Source: Cordilura impudica (lineage: Eukaryota > Arthropoda > Insecta > Diptera > Scathophagidae). From it: a stretch of 64,000 bases of DNA. Location of the stretch: contig OY821521.1 of NCBI GenBank assembly GCA_963682025.1, positions 170,429,165 through 170,493,164 on the forward strand. Reading direction: 5' to 3'. Made by a program: the position numbers and the translations under genes. Position 1 is the stretch's first letter. Each line of letters starts with the position of its first letter. Of the stretch, positions 11,706 to 23,423 are shown in pieces. The notes under the pieces were generated by a model. The model made no database searches and was not told the DNA's origin. It saw nothing but the letters and a program-made list of their open reading frames with translations.

Positions 11706-11929
11706 CAGTGGAATGAAAAAGTAACGCATTAACATTTTTTGAGTACAACTTTTAAACCAGTGGGGCTATTAGAATATCTTTATATATTAAATCGTTGATA
11801 TGGTGGTTTGTCACACATAAAACAAATTTTCACTAATATCACCATAATGCTTGATGTGAATTTGACAAGTGTATTGCCCTTAAGAGCTCGAGCTAAGGTT
11901 GACACCACATGTACGGTACAAGCTGTTCC

Positions 11930-12755
11930 AGTTTTTTTTTAATAATTTGGACGCGATGGGATTAGTGGGCCTACCTTACAAAGTAAATATTTTTCATCAC
12001 ATATCTTTTACCAACGAGCCATTTTTCAAGTTCCGAAAAAGAAAATAATCCGACAGAATAAATCTGACGAATAACGTTAATGCATGTATTTTGGCCATCG
12101 GAATAGTGGATGTGTGAACTAGTGCATTGTCTTGGTAAAACAATATTTTCTTTTTCGCCAAATGCGGCCTTTTTTCCTTAAGTCAGAATAATACTCACCG
12201 TTGATTATATATCCTTTTTTGAAGATAATCGATAAAAAAATAATTCCAACCGTATCCCAAAAAACAGATGGCATAACATTGCCTGCATATGGAACTTTCT
12301 TCGTCTTCTTTGTGTCAAGTATGATGCGGTGGACCCATGTCTCATCCATGATTACGAATCGACGTAAAATCTCGGCTGCATTGCGGTGAAACATCGCCAA
12401 ACACTCTATTGAAACATCTCCATCCCATCTCCAAAATTTCTGCCAATATGAGATGTACAACACTTTTTGAAATGCTTATCATTTCAGCTAGCTCACGCAC
12501 TTTCAAACAACGGTCATCCAATACCATTTTGTGGATTTCCTTAACCGTTTCTGGTGTGGCCACTTCAATTGGTCGATCACTACGTTCTTCGTCTTGGCAG
12601 CTTGTAAGGCCTCATTTAAACTCTGGCGTCCAATATTTTATAGTCGTAAATAAAGGAGCAGACCCATCCAGGGTAGAATCTAGCTAGCTCAACTTTAATA
12701 TTGGTTGGACTGAGATCTTTCAAATGAAAGTATTGAATTACATAACGGTGACCGA
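11930..12755 (-). pseudogene. mariner transposase pseudogene
   Basis: Reading from 12755 downward in shifting frames gives a mariner-type transposase: an N-terminal IQYFHLKDLSPTNIKVEL segment, then VATPETVKEIHKMVLDD, LKVRELAEMISISKS (helix-turn-helix), RFVIMDETWVHR (first catalytic Asp) and INGEYYSDL. The remainder (KWLVGKRY-like) is badly degraded. The MDETW motif places it with DD34D mariners. Many stops and frameshifts make it inactive. A candidate outer end, ACAGTGGAATGAAAAAGTAA, occurs at about 11707. Confidence 0.8.
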
Positions 12756-12912
12756 TTTAAAAAAAAAAAACTAATAATAATAAACTTAAAACTTATGTTT
12801 TATAAGGTGGTCACTTCACCAAAGTATTTTTTTTTCAAACTACTACCGCCATCTATACGTCAGTTCGGGTTGCTCTGAGACCACCGTCGTATGTAACAAA
12901 ATCCCAACTCTT

Positions 12913-13115
12913 ATTATACCCTATGTGGTCAGGGTGTAATAAGTTTATGCTGAGGCTGGTAACTACCAAAAATATGAGTCGATTTACCGATATCCGTCGG
13001 TTTGTCTTTCTGTCCAACTGTGTGTCCATGTAAACCTTGTAATGAAACTACAGTTCTCAAAAATGTGAATATATTTTGATTTGGTAAATAAGCTTTCTTT
13101 GGGAACACTGTTAAC
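12913..13115 (+). mobile_element. Family B fragment
   Basis: A diverged left portion of B (TATACCCTATGTGGTCAGGG ... GTGTCCATGTAAACCTTGTA) is cut off at 13116 by a MITE. Confidence 0.65.
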
Positions 13116-13350
13116 GCCTAGTTAGCCACATGTTGTTGAAATGTATCCGTACCGTAAATGTATCGTTGGCATTTAGTGCAGTTATAGAACATAATAAACG
13201 AACCAGCATGTTGCTGTGCGTAGCAAAAATCTATTTTCAACAGATTGGGACGTTCCGTTTAGTTCGGTAACTGCTCTAAATGCTTTTCATGTAACAGAAA
13301 AAAACAGCTGACACGTTTGGTTACGGTTACGTGTACCTAACTAGGCCTTT
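13116..13350 (-). mobile_element. MITE of the GCCTAGTTAGCCAC family, copy 1
   Basis: Ends are GCCTAGTTAGCCACATG and the inverse of GTGTACCTAACTAGGC. The interior shares AGCATGTTGCTGTG and GTTCTATAATTACACTAAATG-like sequence with the copy at 39451-39746, in the opposite orientation. It is about 235 bp and non-coding. Confidence 0.65.
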
Positions 13351-13429
13351 AACCCTTTCATGCCCGAATTAATTGGGGTGTGGTTAAACATTTTTCAAGT
13401 TTATGTAGTTGTTAGTTTAGACCTAAATA

Positions 13430-14364
13430 AAGGGTGATTTTTTAAGAGCTATAGGAAAGTTTTCCAAAAAAAAAAACACATAAAATTCAGAAAAATGCAT
13501 GAAATCTTTATTTGAATCGATAGTACGGTCCATATAATTTAATGTTTGAAGATTATTTCATGCAAATGTTGACCGTGACTGCGCCTCAAATGGTCCATCC
13601 GCTTAGTCCAATTTTGACATACTCTTTCCAACATTTCGGCCGGTATCTCACGAATAAATGCTTCAATATTGTCTTCCAACGCGTCAATTGAAGCGGGATT
13701 GTCTGTATAGACATGAGCTTTAACATAGCCCCACAAAAAATGGTCTAAAGGCGTTAAACGCACGATCTAGGCGGCCAATTGACCGGTCCCGAACGTGATA
13801 TAAAATGTTCACCGAACTTGCCTCTCAATAAGTCCATTGTTGCGCATGCTGTGTGGCATGTGGCACTGTCCTGTTGAATCCACATGTCATGCAAGTCAAG
13901 CTCTTGCATTTTGGGCAAAAAAAATTGCATATCATCTCTCGGTTGAGTAACAGAGGCCCAATTGCTGCGAACGGCGACGAATCGATAATTGATGGTCATC
14001 ATTAATACTGGCCGATACAGCTGTGAAATTTTCTTCAGTTCGCACTCTACGTAAGCGTGTTGGTGGTTTAATGTCCAACAATGTAAATTTGGTGCGAAAT
14101 TTAGTCACAATAGCACGAATAGCCGCTTCAGTGGGTCGATTAAAATGACCATAAAATGGAAGAAGCGCGCGATGAACTTTCTTAACAGAGCACTCATTTT
14201 GATAATAAAATTCAATAACTTGCAAGCGTTGTTCGTTTGTAAGACGATTCATGGTTAAATTATAGACCAAACTGAAGATGTTTGACAATGAAACAAAACA
14301 CGAAACGTGCATCAGCTGTTTAAACCAGTGTTGCCAGAAAGATAATAGCTAAAAAATCACCCTT
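13430..14364 (-). mobile_element. Mariner-like element, internally deleted copy
   Basis: The inverted ends AAGGGTGATTTTTT and AAAAAATCACCCTT are flanked by TA on both sides (13428-13429 and 14365-14366). At 935 bp it is 371 bp shorter than the related complete element at 57805-59110 (1306 bp). Confidence 0.85.
13539..14252 (-). pseudogene. Mariner-like transposase with central deletion
   Basis: The start MNRLTNEQRLQVIEFYYQNE at 14252 matches the intact relative at 58997. After QLGLCYST the sequence jumps to DDMQFFLPKMQELDL, so about 125 residues, including the first catalytic Asp (FSDEAHF in the relative), are gone, and the frame changes at the junction near 13940. The second Asp (IQQDSATCH) and the region after PPRSC survive. 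A further shift near 13760 separates the last segment (LTPLDHFLWGYVKAHVY ... HLRRSHGQHLHEIIF). Catalytically dead, but it may still be a substrate. Confidence 0.85.
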
Positions 14365-14558
14365 TATGAATTGATATCAATATGAAAGTCCTATGTATGC
14401 TGGATTAGCCGTTATGAAATGTTGCCTATAGGCGACATTATGTTTTAAATATCTTTATTATTATTTTTTTTGATTATTTGTAAGCTCACTTTTTGCAAAA
14501 AAAAATTTGCATGTTCAATCAAATAAGATTAGCTCTCAAATGATCTCTATCAATAGCT

Positions 14559-14662
14559 CTGTTCGTTTACTTTCCCACTAAAAACCAGTAAAACCCGAAA
14601 TTTCAGAGAGTAAGAAAAATTAGTTCTCAAAAACATAAATATCCAAAATAGTAAACGAACAG
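14559..14662. mobile_element. Small palindromic MITE candidate
   Basis: The inverted ends CTGTTCGTTTACT (14559) and AGTAAACGAACAG (14662) enclose about 104 bp. A further AAGTAAACGAACAG stands at about 15966-15979, so a larger unit spanning the Helitron is also possible. Confidence 0.5.
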
Positions 14663-14845
14663 AAACTTGTAAGAATTTGCAAGTTCATAGAAACAGCTGA
14701 TTTTAAACACATTTGCAAGTGAAGAATAAGTGACACTCTAAATTAAAAAAAGAAATATACCTTAATTAGAAGAATTTATTTTATTTAACATGTAAAAATA
14801 TTCATTGAAACTAATATCATTACCTATTGCTTTAGAAAATAAACA

Positions 14846-15636
14846 TCTTATATATTAAAAAAATTTATGAAAACTAAAGTCAGTCCGTCTGGCCGTTCTA
14901 TTCGGCCGATTTCCTTCATTTATTTTAATGAAATGTATTTAGGCACAGATATGTCATCAATCATTGAAATTTACTCAACTCCCATCTTACTCAAGTTATA
15001 CTCAAACGCAATTCTTCGCTGTACATTTCTTATGGGACACATTCACTCAAGCAATTCGAATTCTCATAGCTCCTCATCTAATGAATGGATCTTGATCGTT
15101 CCACTCTCAGAACACTCAGTGGATCAAGCTCTTTCTTTTGAGCTACTGCTTAAATTCGTTGAGTTGAGTTTGAGGAAAGTTATGCGTGCACGATCAACTT
15201 TACATTAAATTTTTTTAAAAGATTTTTTCAATATTTTCCTTCACCCAAACATCTATAAATAGGGCACTAATTAACGTAGTCTAAGAACACTCAGAGGATC
15301 AAGCTCTTTCTTTGAGCTTTTAGTTGTTTAAATTCGTTGAGTTTGAGGAAAGTTATGCGCGCACAATCAACTTTACATTATGCAACACGAAAGTTAACGT
15401 ACAGATTTCATTACAATAATTGCATAACACATACCCTGTGTTGAATTGTGAATTGCCAAAAATTTTAATACCTTTAGGTGGCATACAAGACGGCCTTTAT
15501 TTCTGTGTGTTCAACAAATATTTATAATGAAATAAACTTAATGAATTAAATAGATTAAAAAACATTGAAAGAAATAAATTGAATGATAAAATAAAATTTC
15601 CTAGAATTTGCACTCGAATTTTGAGGGCTCTGCTAG
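14846..15636 (+). mobile_element. Non-autonomous Helitron (subfamily 2) with internal duplication
   Basis: It starts TCTTATATATTA and ends with the hairpin GCACTCGAATTTTGAGGGC, then TCTGCTAG. The flanks are A on the left and T on the right, the Helitron insertion pattern. An internal segment of about 175 bp (AACACTCAGTGGATCAAGCT ... ATCAACTTTACATT) is present twice, at about 15110 and 15285. The copy at 30000-30617 has only one. The 113-codon frame at 14867-15208 has a partial counterpart in that copy but differs at many codons in ways that do not suggest constraint. Confidence 0.75.
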
Positions 15637-16017
15637 TTTTTTATGAAAGAAATTGGTAGATACACATATTTTTTTTGGCAGGAACCGGTTTTAAAAGATT
15701 AAAATTATTGAAACCTGGTTATGTAAATGTTTACTTACTTCTATAGTTAATTTCCTCAGAATTATTATTTAAACTTTTTGCAAAAAAATAGAATTGTAGT
15801 ATTTTTGCTTTATTTACCACAAAACTCAATCATATGTTTTTCAAACATATATTTTTTCTTGCTTGCTTGCTAATTCATGCTGACAAAAATATATCTAGTA
15901 AAAACTAGCAAGTTTTCAAAAATTTAACTGTCACTTTACGCCCTCATTTGTTCTCTTTTTTTTTGAAGTAAACGAACAGGATCCAGTCAATTTTGTGATA
16001 ATTAGAAAAAAAATTTT
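15637..16017. other. Unassigned A+T-rich DNA
   Basis: Nothing recognised apart from an AAGTAAACGAACAG motif (about 15966) shared with the MITE candidate at 14559. Confidence 0.4.
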
Positions 16018-16612
16018 GGACCCCATAAAATATATATATTTGTGATCCTTATAACAACCGGAGTTGATATAGCGATGTCCGTCTGTCCGTCTGTCCGTCT
16101 GTGGAAATCAGGATGACGGCATCAATCGGGCAGCTCGTTGACATAAAAATGATTCATTAACATCCTGAAAAGTTTGCTTTTTAAAATCGTCCAAATCGGT
16201 CGATTAGGGCCCGAGATTTGAATGTAGAACTAAAAAAAGTCTTGAAAAATATAATTTTCTATGTTGTTCTAGTCACGATCACGCCCTGAATAGTGCAGCT
16301 ATAGTGATCATTTTTAGTGAGAATGATTCACCAAATCCATGGGAAGATTTCTATTTCAAAAATCATTAAAATCGGTGGAACAGGTCAAGGGAAATCTCTG
16401 AAAAAGTAAAAAAAAAAATGAAAAATATGATGTATCTATATTGTTCATGTTGTTATTCTAAATATTGTGTTGTTGTCATAGCTGGACTTGTTATTTTTGT
16501 GGTCGTTGTGGTAATAATATAATAAAAACTAACCCTTTGTACATTTTTTTATTAACTCTGGTAGAAAAATTTAAAAGTTTCCATTGTTTTGGCATCACTC
16601 TAAAAATTTGTT
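16018..16612 (+). mobile_element. Family A subtype 2 fragment next to a Tc1 tail
   Basis: GACCCCATAAAATATATATA, then a GTCCGTCTGTCCGTCTGTCC tract and a core with TTAACATCC and AAAATCGTCCAAATCGGT. The same subtype occurs at 63045-63500. At 16536-16612 the sequence (TTATTAACTCTGGTAGAAAA ... TTTGGCATCACT) matches the tail of the Tc1 family at 11485-11550. Confidence 0.6.
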
Positions 16613-18904
16613 AGATCATTTCTGTTACTACCACGAGCCTGCCTGCAAAATTTCAGACCAAATGGCTCACGGGAAATTGGTTAAAATCGATCCAAAATTT
16701 TTTCGACATGCAGGCACTACGAGTTAACATAAAGGGAGTAAAAATTCACCAACATCTTAAGCAAATAATGCTAAAATACCTAGTTGTTAATAAAAAAAAT
16801 AATGTAAATATAGCAAAAAAAAATTTTATGTATAAATTTATTTATAAATTTATATAAACATATTAAATAATATAAATAATATACATATATTATATATATA
16901 TATTATATATCCATAACAACTGCATGTTAGAAATAAGTCGGTATATTTTTTATTTACATAAAATTCTGCAATATTTTGTTGTGGGGAAAATACATTTCTT
17001 TTGCATTAACAGAGTGTCACTTCATTTTGCTCAGCGTGACTATGCCACAGTAGATGGCGCCACAATTTTTGTTTGTTCTAATTAGCTTTGCAATAGTTAT
17101 TTCTATTTTAACATGAATGTTAATATTTTCAACTGGATATCATACAGAACAATGTTAAGAGTATACACGGGCTGGTCTTTTATTTTATACGTATTTTCAT
17201 TATTCTTTTACAAATATGAACATAAGTTTGGCATATTAACTTTTTGTTGTCTTTAAAAAATAGAGTTACCGAGTTCATCAATGAGTTTTTTGCTTTCAAA
17301 ACAATTCTACATAGTTATATAGAATTATTATTCTGCTTTACCTACAAAATATCTGATTGCGATTACATCTAATTTTTAAAAATTGTTTATAATTACTAAA
17401 GCATTATTATTCACATAAATACAAAATTGCACTTTTTACATTTTCCATTCAAATTTAAGAAAATATCAATTCTAAAAACCGGAATTAAAAATTTCCAATT
17501 ATAAATTACAATTAATTGAATTTCAGAAAATCATATCAAAACGTCGGGAATTATAATTTTAAATTTAGAAGACATCAATTGCATCTTTAATATATAAATT
17601 TTATTCGTTAAACACAAATTGAAATTCCAAAAAAAAAAACACCAAATACCTATGTTTACATTTAAAAAATTTTTACATTTAAAAAAATATTGACATTCAG
17701 GAGAAATTAATAGCTTTTCAGTATCGCGATTCAGTAACTTCTTTTAACGATAGTCGAATCGTTAAAAAAAGAAAATTGCAAAATTATCAGTAAAATTTTT
17801 AAACGATATTCGCTATTGTTAAAGTCAGCTGTTGTTATCTAAACGACAACCATTTTTGTGTTGTTTATTCAATCGATAAAAACTTAAATTTTTAGATTGA
17901 AATGTCGTCATACATAAATAAAAATCATAAAATAGTGAAAATATTTTGCTTTAATTAAAAAACTTTTTTATATAAATAAAAAAATTAAATAGCATATTCA
18001 ATTCATTATTTCATTTTCAAATAAATACACAGAAATATTAGTAAAAAAATAAAGATATTAAACATAAACATAAAATCATCCTGTCAAACACGAAGTAATT
18101 TGTTTTTTTCTATTCTTCTTTGCGTTTTTCGCTTATTTTGACAGAGATGCCACTCATTTACAATTTAAATAAATAGAAAAATAGATTTGTCGACTGTCGT
18201 TAAGATGTATGTACTTAGTGAATCACTTAATCCTTAGTGCAAACAACAATAGCTGTCGATATATTTTGCGATTGTCGGATCGTTGAAATCTACAGAATCA
18301 CACTACAGAAAACATTAATTTAAATTCAATGAATTTTAGAAAACGTCAAATGATATTTAAGAATTGCGAACATAAAAACTGTTACATAAATAAACGCAAT
18401 TTGATGAGAATGTTATTTTTTATATATAAATTTTCACAATTTTTTTTGGTTTTTCAGAAAATAAAGACAACAAATTATTTTATTTAAAATGTTTGGGACA
18501 TTTGGTTTTTTGCGTTTGGCATCCCTAATTTGAATATTTATTATTATAAATTTATTCTCTATGTTTTCCAAATATGGCAATATTTTAATAAAAAAATTGA
18601 GTGAGTTTTTTTGGTTATTATTTTACACAACCATTACCTTTGCAATGGAGGTTAGAGCGAGCTATTTAATTAGCAAAACTAAATTAAACGATAAGTTATG
18701 TCATATAACCGGAAACGCATGCATATAGGTATATAACCTAAATGCATGCCGATCAGCAACCACGATGACCAAAAAGCAAACACCGAAATAAATCCGAAAT
18801 AATAGAAAAGACGAAAACCAACCCAAAGAATTTGCTGAAATAATTTGGTATTAAGTTTAACAAATTGTTTACTTTTTCATTTACATTTATTATCAAGACT
18901 CAAA
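16613..18904. other. Long unassigned A+T-rich interval
   Basis: No coding frame beyond chance and no RNA gene recognised. It contains a TA microsatellite near 16865-16915. A weak inverted pair, ATCGCGATTCAGTAAC (about 17725) against the inverse of TACAGAATCACACTA (about 18290), could bound a degenerate MITE of about 580 bp. Confidence 0.4.
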
Positions 18905-18962
18905 CCGAGGTGGAGGGTATCAAAGATTCGGCACAGCCGAATTTAACACTCTTACTTGTTTT
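18905..18962 (+). mobile_element. Family A 3' terminus
   Basis: GGTGGAGGGTATCAAAGATT is followed by the stem-loop TTCGGCACAGCCGAA and TTAACACTCTTACTTGTTTT. It is the best preserved A right end in the window. Its left partner may be the 16018 fragment. Confidence 0.75.
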
Positions 18963-20204
18963 ATTTTTATACTGATGAACTTCAAATTTTAACTTAACAG
19001 ACATTAACAGTAAGTGACTACAGTTATAAAACAAACATATTAACTATAATAAATTGTGATTAATAATTTGGTTTAGCAAAATAAAATAAATTGAAGTGGA
19101 AATCAGCTCAACTAACAACAAGTTAAGAAAGGTACGTTATATACATACATAAATATATACTTATATTATTTTTGTTTTCATTTTTAGAATCAAATATATC
19201 ACTATTACTAAAAGTACTCGTATATCAATTATAAGTAGCTCAATGTAATTCAACAATTCTATTTAATTCCTTACGAAATTTAAATAAAAAAAACATTTTA
19301 ATTATATTTTGTTAATACTTCCACTACAAGGTTAAAAAAACTTTTTTAATTTTTCAATTTATCTAGACAAGTAAATGATAACGTTTTCGCTTCAACAAGT
19401 ATTTACTCAAGAAAAACTCAATTGTTTATTAATAAGTTAACCCTTTGATGACTATTAGTTTTTTCCTAAATGCTGTTGCAAACTAACATATATTTAAGTT
19501 TGTCTTTAATGCCAATCTTCTCGAAACAAAATTGCTAACATGTTGGTAATTTGTTCTTGTTTGACAGTCGAATTTTTTGTTAGTTTATAAGCTGTAATGC
19601 AAACGAAATTAATAGAAAATTACGAGATGTTAGTTGAGGCAATTGTATGTTGTCAGTTTACCCAGGTAAATAGTTTTTTGTAAATGAGCGTGATTTCAAT
19701 AGATAGACCCACAGATAGGCAGACAGACAGACAGGCGGACGGATGGACAGACGAACATTTCTCTATCGACTCGAGTTGTTATAAGGAATATATATGTACT
19801 TTATGGGGTAATAAAACAATAAAATAATAAAGCAATAACATTAAATAATTCTAAGTTTGATGTCTGACGACGAATTAATACGACCGAAAATGTCAAAAAA
19901 TTCACGATAAGGTGTTGGCCCATCGAGTTAAAATACGCGAGATTATTGAAGCCTAGGCATATCATATGGCTTTGTGTTTTCGATTTTAAATGAGCCATTG
20001 GATTTTAGAAAGCTATCTGAAAGAAAACTTAAAACGACTGATTGATTTTCTCCACCATTATAACACTACAGGCGAACAGGCTAAAGTGAGTCAAGGTCAT
20101 GGTAACTATTTTTTAAAGAAAAAAAAAATTATTCATTCGTTTTGAAGAACACAGAGAAATTTTCACTTTCGGTGAAGTTCTAAAAAAGGTTTTAACATTC
20201 TTTT
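18963..20204. other. Unassigned DNA with a reversed family A scrap
   Basis: No gene seen. At about 19650-19808 a reversed A fragment is recognisable (GAGCGTGATTTCAATAGA, a run of GACA/GACG units, CTCGAGTTGTTATAAGGA). At 20131-20200 is a block (TTCATTCGTTTTGAAGAACA, CACTTTCGGTGAA) that is repeated at 23068 and, weakly, at 23291. Confidence 0.5.
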
Positions 20205-20753
20205 TATACCCTCCAAACCTCAGTGGCAGAGGGTATATATAGGTTTGTCATTCCGTTTGTAACGCATCGAAAAACTAATTTCCGACCTCATAAAGTATAT
20301 ATGTATATTCTTGATCCTTATCACAGCTCGAGTCGATATAGCGATGTCCGTCTGTCCGTCTGTCCGTCTGCCTGTTAAATCACGCTCATTCACTAAAAAA
20401 ACCATTTTGCTGGGTAAGGTTACAACATATCATTTGCCATAATTCCCAGCAGGTTGGTATTGAAAATGGGCTAAATCGGGTATCATTGTGCTTAGATACA
20501 ATTAAAAATATGTAGATACATCTAAAAAAACATAAAACCCAATGTGTTTGTTGTAATATTTTAGTGGTTTACTTTCTTTTGTTGTACAAAAACATTCACA
20601 GTTCAAAAAAAGCCACAAAAAAATGGTGCAATCATACCAAGAAACACAACAACCATGAGATATGTCCATGAGATAGTCTTGCCACATATTTTTTTTATCG
20701 TTATCACGTTATAATAAAAAAATCGACAATATGAAAGAAAAAATGAAAATGAA

Positions 20754-20784
<31 letters not shown>

Positions 20785-22112
20785 TGGTAAATGAAAAATG
20801 GAAATTGAAAAATGGAAAATGAAAAATGGAGAATGGAAAATGAAAAATGAAAAGAGGAAAATGAAAAATGGAAAATTGAGAATGGAAAATGGAAAATAGA
20901 AAATGAAAAATGGAGAATGGAAAATGGAAAATGAAAAATTAATAATAGAAAATGGAAAATAGAAAATGGAGAATGGAAAATGAAAAATGGACAATGAAAA
21001 ATGGAAAATAGAAAATGAAAAATGGAGAATGGAAAATGAAAAATAAAAAAAGAAACATGAAAAATGGAAAATGAAAAATTAAAATTGAAAAATGGAAAAT
21101 GAAAATGAAAAATAGAAAAATAAAAAATGAAAAATGGAAAATAAAAAATCAAAAATGGAGAATGGAGAATGGAAAATTGAAAATGAAAACTGGAAAATAA
21201 AAAATGGAACATGGAAAATGAAAACTGAGAATTGAAGAATTAAAAATGGAAAATGAAAGATGGAAAATGGAAAATGAACGATAGCAAATTAACAATGGAA
21301 AATGGAATATGAAAAAAGAATTATTAAAAATGAAAAATGGAAATTGAAAAATGGAAAATGAAAAATTAAAATTGAAAAAGGGAGAATGGAAAATGGAAAA
21401 TAAAAATGGGAAACGGAAAATTAAAAAACAAAAATGAAAAATTAAGATTGTAAAAAGGGAGAATGGAAAATGAAAAATTAAAATTGAAAAAAGGGAGAAT
21501 GAAAAATGAAAAATGGAAAACGGAAAATTAAAAAGGAAAATTGAAAAATTGAGAATTGAAAAATGAAAAATGGAAAATGAAAGATGGAAAATGAAAGATG
21601 GAAATTGGAAAATGGAAAATGAACATGGAAAATGGATTATGAAAAATGAAATATTAAAAATGGAAATTGAAAAATGGAAAATGAAAAATTAAAATTGAAA
21701 AAGGGAGAATGGAAAATGGAAAATAAAAATGGGAAACGGAAAATTAAAAAACAAAAATGAAAAATTAAGATTGTAAAAAGGGAGAATGGAAAATGAAAAA
21801 TTAAAATTGAAAAAAGGGAGAATGAAAAATGAAAAATGGAAAACGGAAAATTAAAAAGGAAAATTGAAAAATTGAGAATTGAAAAATGAAAAATGGAAAA
21901 TGGAAAATGAAAGATGGAAAATGAAAGATGGAAATTGGAAAATGGAAAATGAACATGGAAAATGGAATATGAAAAATGAAATATTAAAAATGAAAAATGG
22001 AAATTGAAAAATGGAAAATGAAAAATTAAAATTGAAGAAGGGAGAATGGAAAATGGAAAATAAAAATGGAAAACGGAAAATTAAAAAAGAAAAATTAAAA
22101 ATTAAAAATGAA

Positions 22113-22145
<33 letters not shown>

Positions 22146-22950
22146 AAAATCGAAAATGAAAAATGAAAAATGAAAAATAGAAAGTGAAAAATGAAAAATG
22201 GAGAATGGAAAATGGAAAATGAAAAACAGAAAATGGAAAATAAAAAACGGAAAATGGAAAATGGAAAATAGAAAATGAAAAATGGAGAATGGAAAATTAA
22301 AAATGAAAAATGGAAAATGAAAAATGAAAAATTAAAAATGGAAAATGAAAATTGGAAAATGGAACATGAAAAATGAAAAATTGAAAATGTAAAAATAAAA
22401 AATTATATATTAAAAGTTTTAATTTCTATATTTAGTTTCTTACCTCTTATTATTATTGTGTAGTTCCTTTTTTTTTTTAAATGTATCCTTAAATTAACAT
22501 ATTACTGGCTAATTCAGATAAAAATATTTTAAAATTCGCTTATTTTAAATATTAATAATTTTTAGCCAAGAATCATTTGCATTTTTTTTTTAATTATCGT
22601 ATAACTTCTAAGGTCTGAAAACATTCTAAGAGAGATCAAATTTTTGGTATTATAACGCCGGCTGTGTTAAATAATGAGTTTCGTTAGTGTTCTATGAAGG
22701 ACTTATGGTTCTTATAGGATTTCTACTCTAGTAATCAAATAGTAATTAATTCTTTCTAGAACACATGATCATTATTTTTATAAAAAGAAATTATAATAGA
22801 AACTGACCAAAAAGAAAAAAATCAATTAACTTTAAATATAACTGGTATTCGGAATTAATGTTTCAATATCCGCAATAGTTTTAAAGTGGTAGCCTCAGAT
22901 GGAGGGTATCAAAAAATGCGGCACAACCGAATTTAACACTCTTACTTGTT
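20205..22950 (+). mobile_element. Complete family A element with internal heptamer array
   Basis: The one A copy in the window not split by other insertions. In order: terminal hairpin (TATACCCTCCAAACCTCAGT / GGCAGAGGGTATA), TTTGTAACGCATCGAAA block, GTCY tract (20347-20372), core to ATCGACAATATGAAAG, heptamer array 20735-22395, 3' region (GCCGGCTGTGTTAAATAATG at about 22665) and GGAGGGTATC, degenerate stem-loop GCGGCACAACCG and CTCTTACTTGTT. It lies left of the P450 exon, where the rest of that gene would be expected. It encodes no transposase, so it must depend on enzymes from elsewhere if mobile. Confidence 0.8.
20735..22395 (+). repeat. Heptamer array (GAAAAAT/GGAAAAT type) with higher-order repeat
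   Basis: About 1.65 kb of 7-bp units. Within it a longer segment (AATTAAAATTGAAAAAGGGA ... GGAATATGAAAAATGAAATA) recurs at about 21355, 21680 and 22015, a higher-order period of about 330 bp. The minus strand is open for 167 codons (20709-21212), giving a Phe/Ser/Ile-rich 7-residue repeat that is a by-product of the period, not a protein gene. Confidence 0.8.
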
Positions 22951-23400
22951 TTATTTTAATTAAAGAAAAAAGCACTTGTCACTTCACTTTTTCTTACAAT
23001 GTAAATTTAATGCTTAACTTTATAATGTCATAATATAAAGTATAAATTAAATTAAAGAAAAACAAAACATTTCATTCGTTTTGAAGAACACAGAGAAATT
23101 TTCACTTTCGGTGAAATTCTAAAAATGGCTTTTGATTTCAAAAGGTTTTAACACATTTTTTATTTTATATATTTTATTTAAGGAAAATATCGCTTTGCTC
23201 ATCATTCTTTGGTAACATGTAAATTTAGAGCTTAATTCGCTTAACTATTGTGATAACGTGAAATTGAAATTAATTCAAAGAAGGAAATATCCTCATTCTA
23301 TTTAAAGAACACAAAAAAAATTTCACTTTCGATGAAACGTTTCAAAAAATTTTAATACTCTTAAAATGTAACATTTACTTTATTTTTTGTAGCGTTTAAT
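22951..23400. repeat. Tandem repeat of about 220 bp beside the P450 exon
   Basis: Two units can be aligned: one with TGTAAATTTAATGCTTAACT ... GAAGAACACAGAGAAATTTTC and one with TGTAAATTTAGAGCTTAATT ... AAGAACACAAAAAAAATTTC. A third partial copy lies across the A element at 20131-20200, so the A element probably inserted into this small tandem array. Confidence 0.55.
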
Positions 23401-23423
23401 ATTAAATTTTAAACAAAACTTAC

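Noticed and set aside
14941..15208. Ser/Asn-rich frame shared by the two subfamily 2 Helitrons (also 30307-30513)
   Set aside because: Many differences between the two copies change residues, and the frame ends differ; most likely shared non-coding Helitron sequence.
17725..18303. Degenerate MITE bounded by ATCGCGATTCAGTAAC and TACAGAATCACACTA
   Set aside because: Only about 11 of 17 end positions match when inverted and no target duplication was found; too weak to call an element.
20709..21212. Minus-strand open frame of 167 codons (Phe/Ser/Ile-rich) and the similar one at 7213-7521
   Set aside because: They lie in the 7-bp array; three units make 21 bp, so a 7-residue periodic frame is expected without selection. 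Other frames and copies are broken.
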